Part shown: positions 10,723 to 21,800 of the stretch, piece by piece
Numbering within the stretch: position 1 is the stretch's first letter
Layout of the letters: each line of letters opens with the position of its first letter
Assembly: GCA_011503125.2 (NCBI GenBank)
Contig: WWBZ02000022.1
Location: forward strand, 868,001 to 932,000
Reading direction: 5' to 3'
Length of the DNA stretch: 64,000 nucleotides
DNA from: Botryosphaeria dothidea
Taxonomy: Eukaryota; Ascomycota; Dothideomycetes; Botryosphaeriales; Botryosphaeriaceae
Made by a program: the position numbers and the translations under genes
The notes under the pieces: model-generated
The model's input: only the letters and a program-made list of their open reading frames with translations
Database searches by the model: none
Told to the model about the DNA's origin: nothing

Positions 10723-12008
10723 TTTGGCGGGTATGGTAGTAATTGCGTGAGGGTATGTAGGTGTGTTTGCAATTGTGGATGCTATTACTGTCGGAATGGG
10801 GAACTTCTGGTTTTATATCCCAAGCCAGCCGCCGAAGGCTTGAGCGTTCGTAGCCGTCTCATCGTGATTGCTGGAAACCGATGGGGATCTCGTTTAATCT
10901 CCAGATGCGACCGTTTCCAGAGGGTGTTTCGAGGGATTGTTTCGTCGAGCAAGATGCCGTGCCGATCGCTTCCCAAAACACAGCCAGGCCCGCGCGCATC
11001 GCTTCCTAACAAGCATCGAGGCGCTCGCTTAGTATAGCTTGCCTCTGAAGCTCAGACTTCCCCCCCCCCCCCCCCCTACTCATGCTACGTCGGGCCGTTT
11101 GACGTCCCGCCGTCACGCTATTGCAAGCCCTGCGGAGGAGTAACGGTCCGGGTGCGGCATCAGTTATTCCGAGTACTGAGGCAAAACAATTGCGGAGATG
11201 AAGCGGGAACAATAGGGGAGGAATACGATACTTGTTACAGATAGACAAAACTCCTGTGAGACGGCAGTCCCCGAGCGGGCGCCTGTTACGTTATTGTACG
11301 AGCTGGTGGCCTGTCGCGAGTAGGCGGCCTGTCGTCGCTTGGCAAGTGACGATGGCAATAATGGTCCGTATGGGTGAGTAGACAGAAACACCCGAGTGGT
11401 TTAAGAAACTGGTGCCGGCTTTGCCCCGAACACGGTCTAGGCCAGAAGAGGCAACCGAACTGTCTACACTGACAGTTGAGTGTCATGTCGTCGCCGAAGC
11501 TGGGACACCTCTGCCAATCCGCTGCAGCTGGTTTGTCGGTCATGACTCCTGTGCATTTCTCGGATTCTCTATAGGCAAGATCTCGTTTCTTTTCTTGGAT
11601 CGTTGCAAGTGGGTCCTGCTCACCTGCGGGTTTGCATGGCAAACAGCTGCATTCGATCGTTAAAACAACCGTTAGGTGTGCCCTAAAGCTCAAGCAACTG
11701 CCTGCTTTACTTTCCTGTGGCATGTGCAGGTGAAAAAGCCCATTGAATCAGGGCTCAAGAAATGGGAAAGGCCAGGGGGTACTGTTTTTGAACTGCATCT
11801 TGATCCTTACTGAATAGAATGACGGGGTATACTCTATCATCAAAGAAAATCAAGGTCAACGAGAAAAAACATTCGTGACTCCGAACATTCCACGATACGT
11901 CATTGCGGATGGACGCCCTCGACTCCTTTCCTTGCCCGCTTCTTGGCTTTGCCGAACATGACATGAAACATGGACAGAAATAGAAATGAAACAACGGAGA
12001 AAATCGCC
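10723..12008. other. Intergenic region with a poly-C tract
   Basis: Contains the promoter of the secreted protein gene, a 17-base C run at 11060-11076, and the 3' flank of the NUDIX gene. Several open frames of 75-145 codons occur on both strands, but none resembles a known protein and they overlap one another. Confidence 0.45.
10811..10817 (-). promoter_or_regulatory. TATA-like box for the secreted protein gene
   Basis: TATAAAA on the minus strand, about 90 bases upstream of the ATG at 10722. The position fits a core promoter with a short 5' UTR. Confidence 0.45.
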
Positions 12009-12935
12009 TCACGTTATGTGAGAAGAGCGGTATCCCTTTTTCCGTAGTCCGGTACGAATGTCCTGCAGCTCCTCTTGGATTTTCCCTTCTTTGCTTAAGC
12101 CGGTGTAGAGCGCCCAAGCAGCGAGCGTCTTCGCATCTCTGGCTCCTTCTCTCCATAGGACCTCGAAGTTGCAGATGCGCAGTGTAATCATCTCTTGTTG
12201 TTTCCGCAGCCCGGTTAATTTGCCCTTCAGGTCTTCGATCTCCTGTCGATCAAGCTCCTTCTCCCACAGGAACAAGGGGATAAACTCGTCTAGGTTTGCG
12301 GGGCTCGGATACATGGCGGATTGCACGTGGTCCTTTGCTTCGGCATCGCGGAGGGCCAGTTCCGTCAGGTTGATCAGCTCGTCCTTCTGAATCGTGAACC
12401 CCGTCTCCTCCTTGATCTCCTCCAGCACCTTGCCCTTCACCTCCGGCGAGTCATCCAGCATGCCGGCGGGGATCTCCAGGAAGGACATGCTGCAGGCGCC
12501 GATGCGCGGCTGCTCGGTCATGATGACATATCTCTCGTTGGGCGAGTCGCGCGGCCGCAATATCATGAGCATGGCCACGCTGCCGCCGCGGAGGAAGACC
12601 ACGCGGTCGAGATTTTTGGGCAGCTCGGCTTCTCTTTCGAAAAAGGCCTCGATTGTCATGAAACCAATCTTCCCATTTGCAAAGACATGGACGGAGTGGA
12701 TTTTTACTTCTTTGAGAATCCATGGGTCCGCTTCGAAGGTGTGTCCAGGATCTCTTTGGCGTGAAAGGTTATCTCTGACAGCTTTCCGCCAGTCCTCGAA
12801 TGCTTTGAAGTTGAGCTGGGTTTTGTTATATTCAAGTTGCTCCCTGTCAGAGCCGCCGCCTGCCTTGTACGTGACTTTGACCGGGTGGCCGAAGTCTGGC
12901 AAGGTGTCGCTCGACATTCTGGACGTCTCTTGCAT
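12009..12935 (-). CDS. NUDIX hydrolase, ADP-sugar diphosphatase type, 308 aa
   Basis: Single-exon frame of 308 codons. The NUDIX box is visible as PAGMLDD followed by VLEEIKEETGF, about residues 155-182, preceded by the short strand VIMTEQPRIGA that is typical of ADP-sugar diphosphatases. Family members cut nucleoside diphosphates linked to another moiety, using metal ions held by the EExxEE carboxylates. In the REUxEE core the usual Arg is Glu here, and the spacing from the first Glu is irregular, so activity is not certain. The C-terminal half (after residue 200) is charged and helical, with a Leu/Lys/Glu-rich stretch near WEKELDRQEIEDLKGKL. A second ATG lies 18 bases downstream (12917), and either could be the start. 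No signal peptide is seen, so the product is probably cytosolic. Confidence 0.85.
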   Translation of the reverse strand: MQETSRMSSDTLPDFGHPVKVTYKAGGGSDREQLEYNKTQLNFKAFEDWRKAVRDNLSRQRDPGHTFEADPWILKEVKIHSVHVFANGKIGFMTIEAFFEREAELPKNLDRVVFLRGGSVAMLMILRPRDSPNERYVIMTEQPRIGACSMSFLEIPAGMLDDSPEVKGKVLEEIKEETGFTIQKDELINLTELALRDAEAKDHVQSAMYPSPANLDEFIPLFLWEKELDRQEIEDLKGKLTGLRKQQEMITLRICNFEVLWREGARDAKTLAAWALYTGLSKEGKIQEELQDIRTGLRKKGYRSSHIT

Positions 12936-13498
12936 TTGACGGGTGTTGGGTTGAGAGGAGCTCCAGAGTACACGTTGGCCAGGCCCGGCGAGGATCCAGG
13001 CGCTTTTGGACGAGGTGGTGATTCACACGACCGTAGGGCTAGCGCAAGAAAAGACGAGGGCGGGGCGCGAAGCGGGGCAGTGCAAAGGCGCAGCCCCCAG
13101 GCAACACAGAGTAAGCAAGGCTGCAAGGCAGAGCGCTGGTGATTGGCCACTCACGAATGCTCGCAGGCGCGCAGCAGCGCTTGGAGGAATATTGGAGGCG
13201 CCCGTGATGGTTGCTTTTGTATGGAAACGGAGGGAGACAGGGCGCGACGGCGAGCTGAGATGGGATGACGCGCGCTGCATGACTCTCTGCCAATGCCTCA
13301 CCAGAATCCCGCCGCACACGCTTTCTACTCGCTGTTGTTTCGCTGTTTGTGCCCCAGTCTCCGCGGCCAATTGTCGACCGACAGCATTCCCGCAGCCGCC
13401 CCACTATGCGGCGCAATCGCCTCCAATTGTGTCCTGTTATAAGTGCGCGCCCGGCCCAGATCTGGCTGCAAGATTGACTCGACGTTCTCTCCGGGGAC
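12936..13498. other. Divergent promoter region between NUDIX and HET genes
   Basis: The minus-strand NUDIX gene and the plus-strand HET gene start from opposite sides of this 560-base GC-rich stretch, which presumably holds both promoters. Open frames of 100-166 codons cross it on both strands, but they overlap and lack family resemblance. Confidence 0.5.
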
Positions 13499-15916
13499 AT
13501 GCTCTGCAGGATCTGCGCGTGCATGCTGAGAGGCGGCACCGGACAGGAGTGGAGAGGGACCTACGAGCTGACCTTCAAGCACCACAGCCGGACAGAGGCT
13601 CTGCGCAGATCCAGAGAAGCAGGCTGTTCGATATGTGTTGCGCTTGCAAACGAACTCAAGCACGAGGTCGATCTCCTCGACGACCAGGAGATTTCCATTG
13701 AAGCAAGCCTGTCAGAGCTCAAGGGTGGCCAGTGGACCGGTGGCGTCTACCGTCTGGACTTCGTGCTTGAGAAGAGACGCACGCGGACGTTCGTGCTGCG
13801 CCCGACAGGTGAACATTCGTCTCCCAATATCGCACGAAGCCCGCGGCTAACGAAGCCAGACCTAGCCTCGACCTCCAAGGCTCGAAGCGATGGGGTCCGC
13901 TGGCTGAGAACACCCAAGTCCTACAACACCTCGTCGGATGAAGTCTTCCAGCTGGCCTACAGCTGGTTATCAACCTGTTCTTGCGCTAAGACTTGGGACC
14001 CACAAAACATCCGAAGCAAATGGTATCCCAAACGGCTTCTCGAACTCAAAAATCTCAGAGCAGCCATCGGGATACAGCACAAGAAAGACCTAACCATCTT
14101 CTCAATGAACGCAAACCTTGAGCTCGAAAAGGTGACGCTGATTGAGACCGCAGACGTTGGCTTGGCCGCGCTGAGAAGGAAACACCACAACAGATACGTC
14201 ACGCTGAGCCATTGCTGGGGCAAGCCAAGAAGCGTGCAAGGCCAGCTGAAACTCACGGCTCACACCGAGGCGAAATTCAAGGACGGTGGCATCGAGCTGA
14301 GGGCATTTTCCAAAACATTCCGCGATGCTATTACGTTCGCATGTCGTCTGCCCAACGTTGGATACATCTGGATCGACTCAATGTGCATCAAGCAGCGCAC
14401 TTCAGACCCAGAGGAAGACCAGTTTGCCGCCGAGCAAGACTGGCTCGAGCAGTCTCAGGTCATGGATAAGGTGTACCGCGAATCCTTCCTGAATATTTCC
14501 GCAACTGCGGCTTTGGACGGAGACAAGGGGCTCTTCTTCCCGCGCAGGCCAGAGTACCTGTGGGAGGACGAGGTCAATCTGAATCTCGTCGGCTTACCCG
14601 GCCACAACTATCAAGCCAGCACATCCGCGGAGAGCATCAATGGAGAGCCCAAAGCACCCGGCACTAAAAAGCGGACCAGTGGCCACCCCGAAGTTCCCAA
14701 CAAAAGCCAGCGAACCAATGGGGCCCTCGGCTTTGCGAGGGGAAGGGACCGGGTCAGTAGCGACCACATCAGACGATGTATCATCACCGATGTCTCCCTC
14801 TGGGAGGATTTGGTGGATCATGCGCCTGTCAACCAGAGGGCATGGGTGCTCCAAGAACGGCTGATGGCGCCGAGGGTCCTCCACTTTTGCGCAAATCAAA
14901 TAGCTTGGGAGTGTTCCGAAGGCAACGACGCCGAAGGCCATCCGGAAGGAATCGAAACACTGGCCATCAGATCCGGAGCAATCGTGGACGAGGGTCGGCT
15001 CAAGAGCTTGGATCCACAATCCGACGGCAAAAAGCTTCGGGATACTCGATTGAACGGCTTCCCTGACCCGGACGAAGGCCTCCCCAATCTCTACTCCTTC
15101 GAGCTCTGGAAACGAATTGTCGAAGTCTACTCTAAGACAAAGCTGACCATGTCTCGGGACAAACTGATTGCGCTCTCTGGGATAGCCAGGTGGTTCCATC
15201 AAGAGCTCTTTGCCGACACGAAAGATAATGCCAGCACCAAATATATTGCTGGTATGTGGAATCAATATCTGGAGAGTCAACTCTTGTGGCGAGTAGAGCC
15301 GGTCTTCAAGGACGGAGTATTCTCAAACCACGCAACACGTCACCCTCTAAGGGCCCCCTCGTTCTCGTGGGCCAGCCTGGACGTTCCACAGGGAATTGTG
15401 TACGGAGAAGCTACCGAATACTGGAATAAGGAGAAGGGGAAGAAAGATCTCCTCTTCAAAGTCGAGAAGGCATTCATCGACTTGTCGCGCCCGGAAGATG
15501 AGTTTGGCTTGATCGAAGGAGGTAATGGATACTTGCAGCTCAAGGTGCAACACTTGAGAAAGATCAAGCTGCGGAAATTGGAGCTTCCTCGGCGGGTCCC
15601 TTACGGATGGCGGCTTGTAGACGGTGAGCTGTCGCAGGGGGAACATACGAACGTGTACCTCGACACGCCGGAATCTGATGTGGAGATATTCTCCAGCGGC
15701 ACCAGCATGTATGCCATGCCTGCGGCTTGGGGAGAACGTACAGTAAAGGAGAATTCCCGGTATTTGATGTGTCTATTGCTCAAGCTTGAAGGGGAACGAG
15801 CAAATTGTAAGAAGTTCAAGCGAGTTGGATTAACAAAACTGTCAAATCACACCGAGCAAAAGGGACAAAAAACAATCCTGGAAAAGGGGAAAGAAGAGAC
15901 GATATTCATAGTTTAG
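13499..15916 (+). CDS. HET-domain (heterokaryon incompatibility) protein, 805 aa
   Basis: Single-exon 805-codon frame. The N-terminal 60 residues hold the Cys-rich lead common in this family (CRICAC, then GCSICVAL). The HET domain (PF06985) runs from about residue 233 to 450: YVTLSHCWG, then FRDAITFACRLPNVGYIWIDSMCI, then VYRESFLNISATAA, and ends with RAWVLQERLMAPRVLHF. HET proteins mediate non-self recognition and cell death when incompatible hyphae fuse, and many are of unknown specificity. After the domain comes a C-terminal half with the usual FELWKRIVEVYSKTKLT and PSFSWASLD segments. There is no NACHT, WD40 or other repeat region attached, so this is the common stand-alone type. A region between residues 375 and 420, rich in Lys, Ser and Gly, looks like a disordered insert within the domain. 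Confidence 0.93.
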   Translation: MLCRICACMLRGGTGQEWRGTYELTFKHHSRTEALRRSREAGCSICVALANELKHEVDLLDDQEISIEASLSELKGGQWTGGVYRLDFVLEKRRTRTFVLRPTGEHSSPNIARSPRLTKPDLASTSKARSDGVRWLRTPKSYNTSSDEVFQLAYSWLSTCSCAKTWDPQNIRSKWYPKRLLELKNLRAAIGIQHKKDLTIFSMNANLELEKVTLIETADVGLAALRRKHHNRYVTLSHCWGKPRSVQGQLKLTAHTEAKFKDGGIELRAFSKTFRDAITFACRLPNVGYIWIDSMCIKQRTSDPEEDQFAAEQDWLEQSQVMDKVYRESFLNISATAALDGDKGLFFPRRPEYLWEDEVNLNLVGLPGHNYQASTSAESINGEPKAPGTKKRTSGHPEVPNKSQRTNGALGFARGRDRVSSDHIRRCIITDVSLWEDLVDHAPVNQRAWVLQERLMAPRVLHFCANQIAWECSEGNDAEGHPEGIETLAIRSGAIVDEGRLKSLDPQSDGKKLRDTRLNGFPDPDEGLPNLYSFELWKRIVEVYSKTKLTMSRDKLIALSGIARWFHQELFADTKDNASTKYIAGMWNQYLESQLLWRVEPVFKDGVFSNHATRHPLRAPSFSWASLDVPQGIVYGEATEYWNKEKGKKDLLFKVEKAFIDLSRPEDEFGLIEGGNGYLQLKVQHLRKIKLRKLELPRRVPYGWRLVDGELSQGEHTNVYLDTPESDVEIFSSGTSMYAMPAAWGERTVKENSRYLMCLLLKLEGERANCKKFKRVGLTKLSNHTEQKGQKTILEKGKEETIFIV

Positions 15917-16260
15917 CTCCATCAGAATCTCCTGCGGCAAAGCTTGCAGATGATTGTGTGTGGCTCGACCCCCTTGTCTGCGTTGTTTTGGGTTCCATGG
16001 CAATTTTCAGCATGAAATTTGCCCTTTCTGCCTCTCGGCTTTCCGCCGGGCTACCCATTTGTCACTTGAGGGGATTTCTGGGCCTCTACTGGTTGAGAGA
16101 AGTGGCGTCGGATGTAGCCGATGTAGCCGGATGTATCCGCGGCTGGAAACTATCGACTCTCCATTAGCCCCCTCCACACTCGGCTGCATTCGACATCTCC
16201 TTCGTCCCCACACAATTTCATCTTGGCAGCGGACAAGCGTCCCGAACATCGAACAGGAGT
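15917..16260. other. Promoter region of the Zn2Cys6 regulator
   Basis: 344 bases between the HET gene stop and the regulator start. No separate gene is seen. Around 16116-16137 a short direct repeat (GATGTAGCC twice, then GGATGTA) is visible and may be chance. Confidence 0.4.
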
Positions 16261-17210
16261 ATGGAAGAGAACGCTCGTGCTGTATCGGCTGCATCAACCG
16301 CCCGCCGCAAGCACCGACCAGGCCTACAGCGCATTCAAATTGCGTGCGAACGTTGCCGAAAAAGGGAAAAACAAGGTCGGCCAATCTGACATTGGCCTAC
16401 CGTCACGTTGCTCACCGGGATCAGTGCGACGGAAAGGCCCCGGAATGCTCGACATGCAAACGAGCCGGAGTGCCTTGCGTGGTCCTCGACCGGCTCACGT
16501 ATCGCGAATACCCTCGGGGCTACGTCGATGATCTGGAGGCTGATGTGCAGCGCTTGGATGCGAAAATCCAACAGCTGGAGCAGGAAGCAAACCATCTTCG
16601 GGAACAGCTTGCACCGGCGTCTACCCCGACGGTCGTTGATGCCGAAAGTCGAGACCCACAGCAACTGCCCAGTGCGGAATCAGATGGCTTTTCAGAGAAC
16701 GTGAACCTCGTTCCACGAGACGCCACCTCCGAACGGAAGTTTGTTGGAGATTCGAGCGGTCTCTTCTTTGGAAACATTGTTCAAGCCGTCCTGACCCAAG
16801 CCGACTACAAGCAGGACCATGGACCCTCGCGTGAAAGCTTGAGACTGCGGGTTGGGAATCGTCTGTCCACAGCCTCACCCGAAGTCATGGCCGACTCCTG
16901 GCCGTTGGCGACCCGCTGCTACGAGATTGTTGATCGCCTCGGCACGGCGTCCGTGGCCTTGTTCGATTCGCCGAATGGCAACCCACCGGCCGCAAGCACG
17001 TCGACCGAAGGAGAAAACCAGTGTTACGGACAGATCACTTCCGACTACATGGACTGGTTTGGGACTAGGGACTCGAGAGTGTCTTCGTCTTTCGTGGCGC
17101 CCGGCAATGCTTCCTCTGGGCAGGATCGTGCGTTCAATGCGGTGGATCTTGGTCTCCCCCTCTTCGAGAATTTGGAAATGTTTCCAGAACTGGACAGTCT
17201 CTTCCACTGA
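16261..17210 (+). pseudogene. Zn2Cys6 transcription factor with a 1-base insertion in the zinc-cluster exon
   Basis: Fungal binuclear zinc-cluster regulator. Exon 1 (16261-16375) carries the first half of the cluster, ACERC followed by a basic run. After a 49-base GT-AG intron (16376-16424), exon 2 carries CDGKAPECSTCKRAGVPC. Together these give the full Cys pattern. Next come a linker and a dimerisation coiled coil (VDDLEADVQRLDAKIQQLE). As written, the exon junction is out of frame by one base. Removing one G from the GGG at 16364-16366 would restore both the frame and the usual basic loop, so I read it as a 1-base insertion or a sequencing error. The intact length would be about 299 residues, short because there is no long fungal regulatory domain, and the C-terminus is acidic. 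As first gene of the cluster it was probably the pathway regulator. Confidence 0.72.
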
Positions 17211-17486
17211 GATTGTATCGCGAATAAAACAACAATCGCCACTCGGCGAGGCACGGGAAGCGATGAACCTGGATGTATAGTGGGGAGCTCGACTGTACCC
17301 GCGCTTGATCGGAAGCTTCCGATTCAACGCCGCCCCGATCGCATTTCCGGTACTTACGTTAGCACAAATACAGATGCTCAATTTTATTTATGAGAGCTAT
17401 TCTGACATTCCGTTGTTCTTTTCCTACATCACTGCTGAGCCCTGTTGCTTGATTTCACCCGAAATATCGCCATTCCAACGACTACC

Positions 17487-18486
17487 ATGGATATCTCCAC
17501 GTCACAAAACGCACAGGTGGTGCTAAGGACCCCACAGAGAGCCAAGATTTCCTGGGAAAACCTGGCCATCGGGGCCGCAATGGATATTTTCCTAGGTGAG
17601 CCCCGATCCCGCCCTCTTCGGAGACCCAAACACATCGTGCTGACCATCCTCCCACACCCAGTCACCAGCCTGGGCCAGCCCCTCGAAAACATCAAAACCT
17701 ACGTGAGCCTCCACCCAAACAGCCAATCTCTTCCCCAAACCAACCACCCCGCCGCGCCGTCCGCGCGAAAACAAGCACCCTTTTAACGCGGTCGCACTCC
17801 AGGCCGCCGCGCAGGCGTACCTGGCCATGGGCGTGACGACGTGCATGAAGACGGTCGAGGTGACGCGGAGCAAGACGGCGGCGGCGGGCAGCGGCGTGCC
17901 CGGCACGATGGCGACGTTTTGGGGGATCGTGCGGACGCAGGGGGTCCGGGGCGTCGGCAGGGCCGTCAACGCCGTCGCGCTGCGGCAGGTCACCGGCTGG
18001 GTAAGTGGTGTCTGTCGAGGGGAAGGGGAGAGAAGGGAAGGACGGCGGGGGCTGACGCGTGGTTGGACCAGGCGTCGCGGATGGGCTTTGCGAGGGCGGC
18101 GGAGGCACCGATCCGGCGGGCGCGTGGGAAGGAGCCCGGGGAGCGGCTGGGCGTGGGCGAGAAGGTTGGGGCGGCGACGGTGGGCGGGGCGCTGAGTTGC
18201 TGGAACCAGCCGTTTGAGGTGAGCGAGTGTGCGGAGCGGCGTCGTTGGGAGAGGGTGAGTGCTGACGGCGTTCTTGCAGGTGATTAGGGTGGATATGCAG
18301 GCGGTGAAGACGGCGCAGGTGGTGGCGAGGCCGACGATGCTGTCGACGGCACGGCTGATTTGGCGGGAGAACGGTGCGCGCGGGTTCTTTCGCGGCGTCG
18401 TTCCTAGGATTGGCGTTGCGGCTTGGGCGACTATATGTATGGTGGGACTTGGGGATATTGTGCGCGAGAAGTTTGGTTCAAAATGA
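17487..18486 (+). CDS. Yhm2-like mitochondrial citrate carrier, internally shortened, 233 aa
   Basis: Mitochondrial carrier family protein closest, by motif order, to yeast Yhm2 (citrate/2-oxoglutarate carrier). Five exons: 17487-17595, 17662-17702, 17803-18000, 18072-18218 and 18280-18486. All have GT-AG introns and keep phase. Visible signatures: SLGQPLENIKT (repeat 1), AYLAMGVTTCMKTVEVTRSK (repeat 2), and SCWNQPFEVIRVDM with FFRGVVPRIGVAAWA (repeat 3). Intact Yhm2-type carriers have about 75 residues between IKT and AYL, covering the matrix helix and second membrane helix of repeat 1. Here that part is missing: the 100 bases between exons 2 and 3 cannot encode it. The product would have about five membrane helices instead of six. 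The frame stays open, so this may be a decayed or neofunctional copy. It sits next to the aconitase, which fits citrate or aconitate traffic. Confidence 0.78.
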
Positions 18487-18839
18487 AGGGCTCCGGGATA
18501 TTGTTCTTCATGTTTGTCCTGCTTGAGCTGCCGCACTGCTTCGAGCATGCAATACTGTCGGGATATTCACGTGCGGCAACAAATGAGTATCCCTTAGAGA
18601 CAAACTCATGAATTTCAAACTTGCGCTTCCTGTCCGTCGCAATGATGCCCGCATTCGGTTGGGTGGTGACGGATGCATCCGTCTTCCAATCAGAAGTGTC
18701 CGAAAGTCATCTCTCAGGGAGCCCCGTCGATCTCTGCGGATGCGACCGCGGCCATTACTTTCGACGATCAATAAAAGGATAGGGTTCCATATGAGAGTCG
18801 TACATACCTTCTTTGCTTAACACATCACACGTGCCCAGC
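18487..18839. other. Intergenic region before the aconitase gene
   Basis: 353 bases. There is a TATA-like AATAAAAGG at 18769-18777, about 65 bases before the aconitase ATG. No coding frame is recognised. Confidence 0.45.
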
Positions 18840-21342
18840 ATGGTTGTCCGCGTTGCAGGATTTCGGCGGCTGAACCTCAGCTCGATACGGCCACTCGGCT
18901 GCCAAACGCCGCGTTTGGCATCCGTCAGTGATACGGTGGCTAAGGTTCCTATGAGCTGATACGAGCAGCATTTGTTCATTGATTATGCTGCCGTGGATGC
19001 CAAGGTTCGGATTGTCCGAGACAGGTATGCCATACACTACGCACCTTCAACATCACTATTCTGATCAACTACAGATTGAAGCGACCACTTAGCTGTTCAG
19101 AAAAAGCCTTGTATGGCCACTTGGACAATCCAGAGGAAGCCGACATCCGTCGCGGTCAATCGTACTTCAAGCTAAGACCAACCCGGATTGCTTGTCAGGA
19201 TGCAACCGCTCAAATGGCACTCATCCAGTTCATGTCTGCAAACCTGGATAGTGTTGCTGTTCCGACTACCGTGCACTGCGACCATCTGGTTGTTGCCAAG
19301 GAAGGCAGCGAAGGAGATCTTGCAATGGCAAACTCCACGGATCTGGAAGTGTACAATTTCCTCCAGCAAGTGTGCCAGAAATATGGTGCGGGATTCTGGA
19401 AGCCAGGAGCTGGCATCATACACCAGATTGTGCTTGAGAATTACGCCTATCCTGGCGGACTCATGATTGGCACAGACTCACATACGCCTAATCCGGGAGG
19501 ATTGGGCATGGTTGCAATCGGCGTGGGAGGAGCAGATGCGGTCGATGTCATGGCAGGCCTGGCATGGGGATTGAAAACTCCGGAGGTCATTGGTGTTAAT
19601 TTGACGGGAAAAATTGTCTGGCTGGGCCTCTCCAAAAGGTACGGAGACATATTACTGGAGCGTGCGATGCTGACTACTACAGACGTAATCCTCAAACTTG
19701 CTGGGGAGCTCACTGTCAAGGGAGCAACAGGCTCAATCATCGAGTATTTTGGCGATGGGGTCAATTCACTGTCCTGCACAGGAATGGCAACCATCTGCAA
19801 CATGGGCGCGGAGACGGGAGCGACAACATCCATTTTCCCCTACACAGAAGCCATGGCTGCATATCTCGATGCAACCTCCAGGTCCTATCTCCGAAAAGAG
19901 GCTTCGAGATGGAGGCATAATTTCTCAGCGGATCCTGGCGCCGAATACGACCGTGTTATTACCATCAACCTCTCTGAACTTGAGCCATTCATCAACGGGC
20001 CATCTACTCCGGATCTGGCAACACCAGCCTCAGCTTTCAAGGAGGGGGTCGCCAAAGGGTCATGGCCCAAGCAAGTCGGCGCTGGTTTGATTGGTTCGTG
20101 CACGAATTCGTCATTTGAGGACATGAGTCGAGCAGCTGCCCTTGCCAAGCAGGCTATTGATGCCGGTCTCAAGCCTCAGGCACCGCTCTATCTGTCACCA
20201 GGCAGTGAGCAAATAAGGTCAACACTGGAGAGTTCTGGGGTGGTATCAGTCTTTGAGGAAGCCGGGGCAACACTACTTGCAAACGCTTGTGGGCCGTGCT
20301 GCGGGTCCTGGAACCGGCAGGATGTCGAAAAGGTGAGTATGATGGAGAATTATTTTCCTGTTGCATGACGCTGAAAATCATACAGGGTGTGGAGAACTCT
20401 ATCATCACGTCCTACAACAGAAACTTCACTGGTCGGCTGGACAGCAACCCAGCAACAAGTATTTTTCTTGCTTCCCCAGAAACGGTCGTGGTCAAATCCT
20501 TCGCCGGCACACTCGACTTCGATCCAGCTACGGATGAAATCAATACGCCCACCGGCAGCTTCAGGTTTGAGACTCCTCCTCCGGGGGCACTTCCTCCCAG
20601 TCGATACATCCAGACCGACCACGTCTACACAGCTCCTCCCGCAGAGCGTTCAAAGATCGAGGTAGACATCTCCCCAACCTCTGACCGCATCCAGCGCCTG
20701 CAACCGTTCGAACCTTGGAATGGCAACGACTACGTGAACCTGCCTATCCTCATCAAAGTCGAGGGCAAATGCACCACCGACCAAATCACGCCTGCCGGCC
20801 CGTGGTTCCGGTACCGCGGCCACCTGGAGAGTATGTCCAACAACACCCTGATCGGCGCCGTCAACGCGGCCAACAAGAGGGTCAACCAGGTCCGGAACGT
20901 GTTCACGGGAGAAGTGGCCGGCGTTCCCGACACCGCGAGGGACTACAAGCAGCGCGGCCAGAAGTGGGTCGTGATCGCGGACCACAACTACGGCGAGGGA
21001 TCTTCGAGGGAGCATGCAGCCTTGCAGCCGCGTTTTCTGAACGGCGTTGCAATCATCGCAAAGTCTTTCGCACGTATTCATGAGTCCAATCTGAAGAAGC
21101 AGGGGATGCTTCCGTTGACTTTCAAGGATGCTGCCGATTATGACCGCATCCAGCCAGAGGATTGTGTCAGCTTGATTGGGTTGGGCGAATTGCGGCCGGG
21201 CAAAGAGGTGAGGATGCTGTTGAGTTGCAAGGACGGTTCGTCATGGGAGACAAAACTGGATCATACCTTCAATGGGGAACAGATCATGTACTTCAGGCCT
21301 GGAAGCGCACTCAATCTGATGGCGCAAATAACAAAGGTCTGA
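18840..21342 (+). pseudogene. Mitochondrial aconitase (Aco2-like) with an in-frame TGA at codon 40
   Basis: Aconitate hydratase, interconverting citrate, cis-aconitate and isocitrate, or a relative acting on a similar tricarboxylate. Exons: 18840-19024, 19075-20332 and 20386-21342, in phase, 799 codons plus stop. The N-terminus is a typical basic presequence (MVVRVAGFRRLNLSS). Catalytic features are present: [19 protein letters not shown] (first cluster Cys), ACGPCCG (the other two), TPAGPW and YGEGSSREH. The CGPCCG variant and the NFTGRLDSNPAT segment suggest an Aco2-like paralogue. However, codon 40 is TGA (18957-18959), between the presequence end (KVPMS) and YEQHLFIDY, which normally reads straight through. 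No ATG lies in frame until the exon beginning at 19075. Either the gene is dead, the TGA is read through, or it is a sequence error. Nothing else in it is broken. Confidence 0.82.
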
Positions 21343-21800
21343 TGGCCCTGTTCAGCCTGTTTAGTTTGACTTGTGGAAATTCAAATATGCAAAATATAAC
21401 ATGTACGTGTCGCCTAAGAGAATAGTGCAAATTGATCATGTTTACTTCCTGCCATCTTGTCATATAGACCTTATCCGTAGATGCCAAGTGGCGGGGAAGT
21501 GGCAAGATCAATCGGAATTCCTGAAGGCTTGTGGGAAAGCCTCTCTCTTACCCCGCAATTCCCTAGATTGCGTCCGTTTGTCCCCGCACATGTCGGCTAC
21601 ATCCGTGAAGCAGCCTGGTGAGCTGATTACGCATATGAACAAACCAATGACGGACTCTGGATTATACCGAGCAGCGAAGAACTGCAATGTGAACCCCCGG
21701 GTTGTCCATTCCTTACTGAACAGATAAATACAGCATCGAATACGCTCTTCTAACAAGTAGATTCCCCTGCCTACTCTTACAAAATCTCATCAAATTCAAT
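21343..21800. other. Intergenic region between aconitase and MFS genes
   Basis: 458 AT-richer bases holding the 3' flank of aconitase and the promoter of the transporter. No gene seen. The short frames on both strands resemble nothing known. Confidence 0.45.

Noticed and set aside
11286..11723. 145-codon minus-strand frame in an intergenic region
   Set aside because: No family resemblance, no start context, and overlapped by other chance frames.
13006..13701. 231-codon plus-strand frame before the HET gene
   Set aside because: It runs through the divergent promoter into another frame of the HET gene and has no domain.
17592..18548. 318-codon minus-strand frame
   Set aside because: Antisense to the mitochondrial carrier; composition is Arg/Pro/Thr-rich without any domain.
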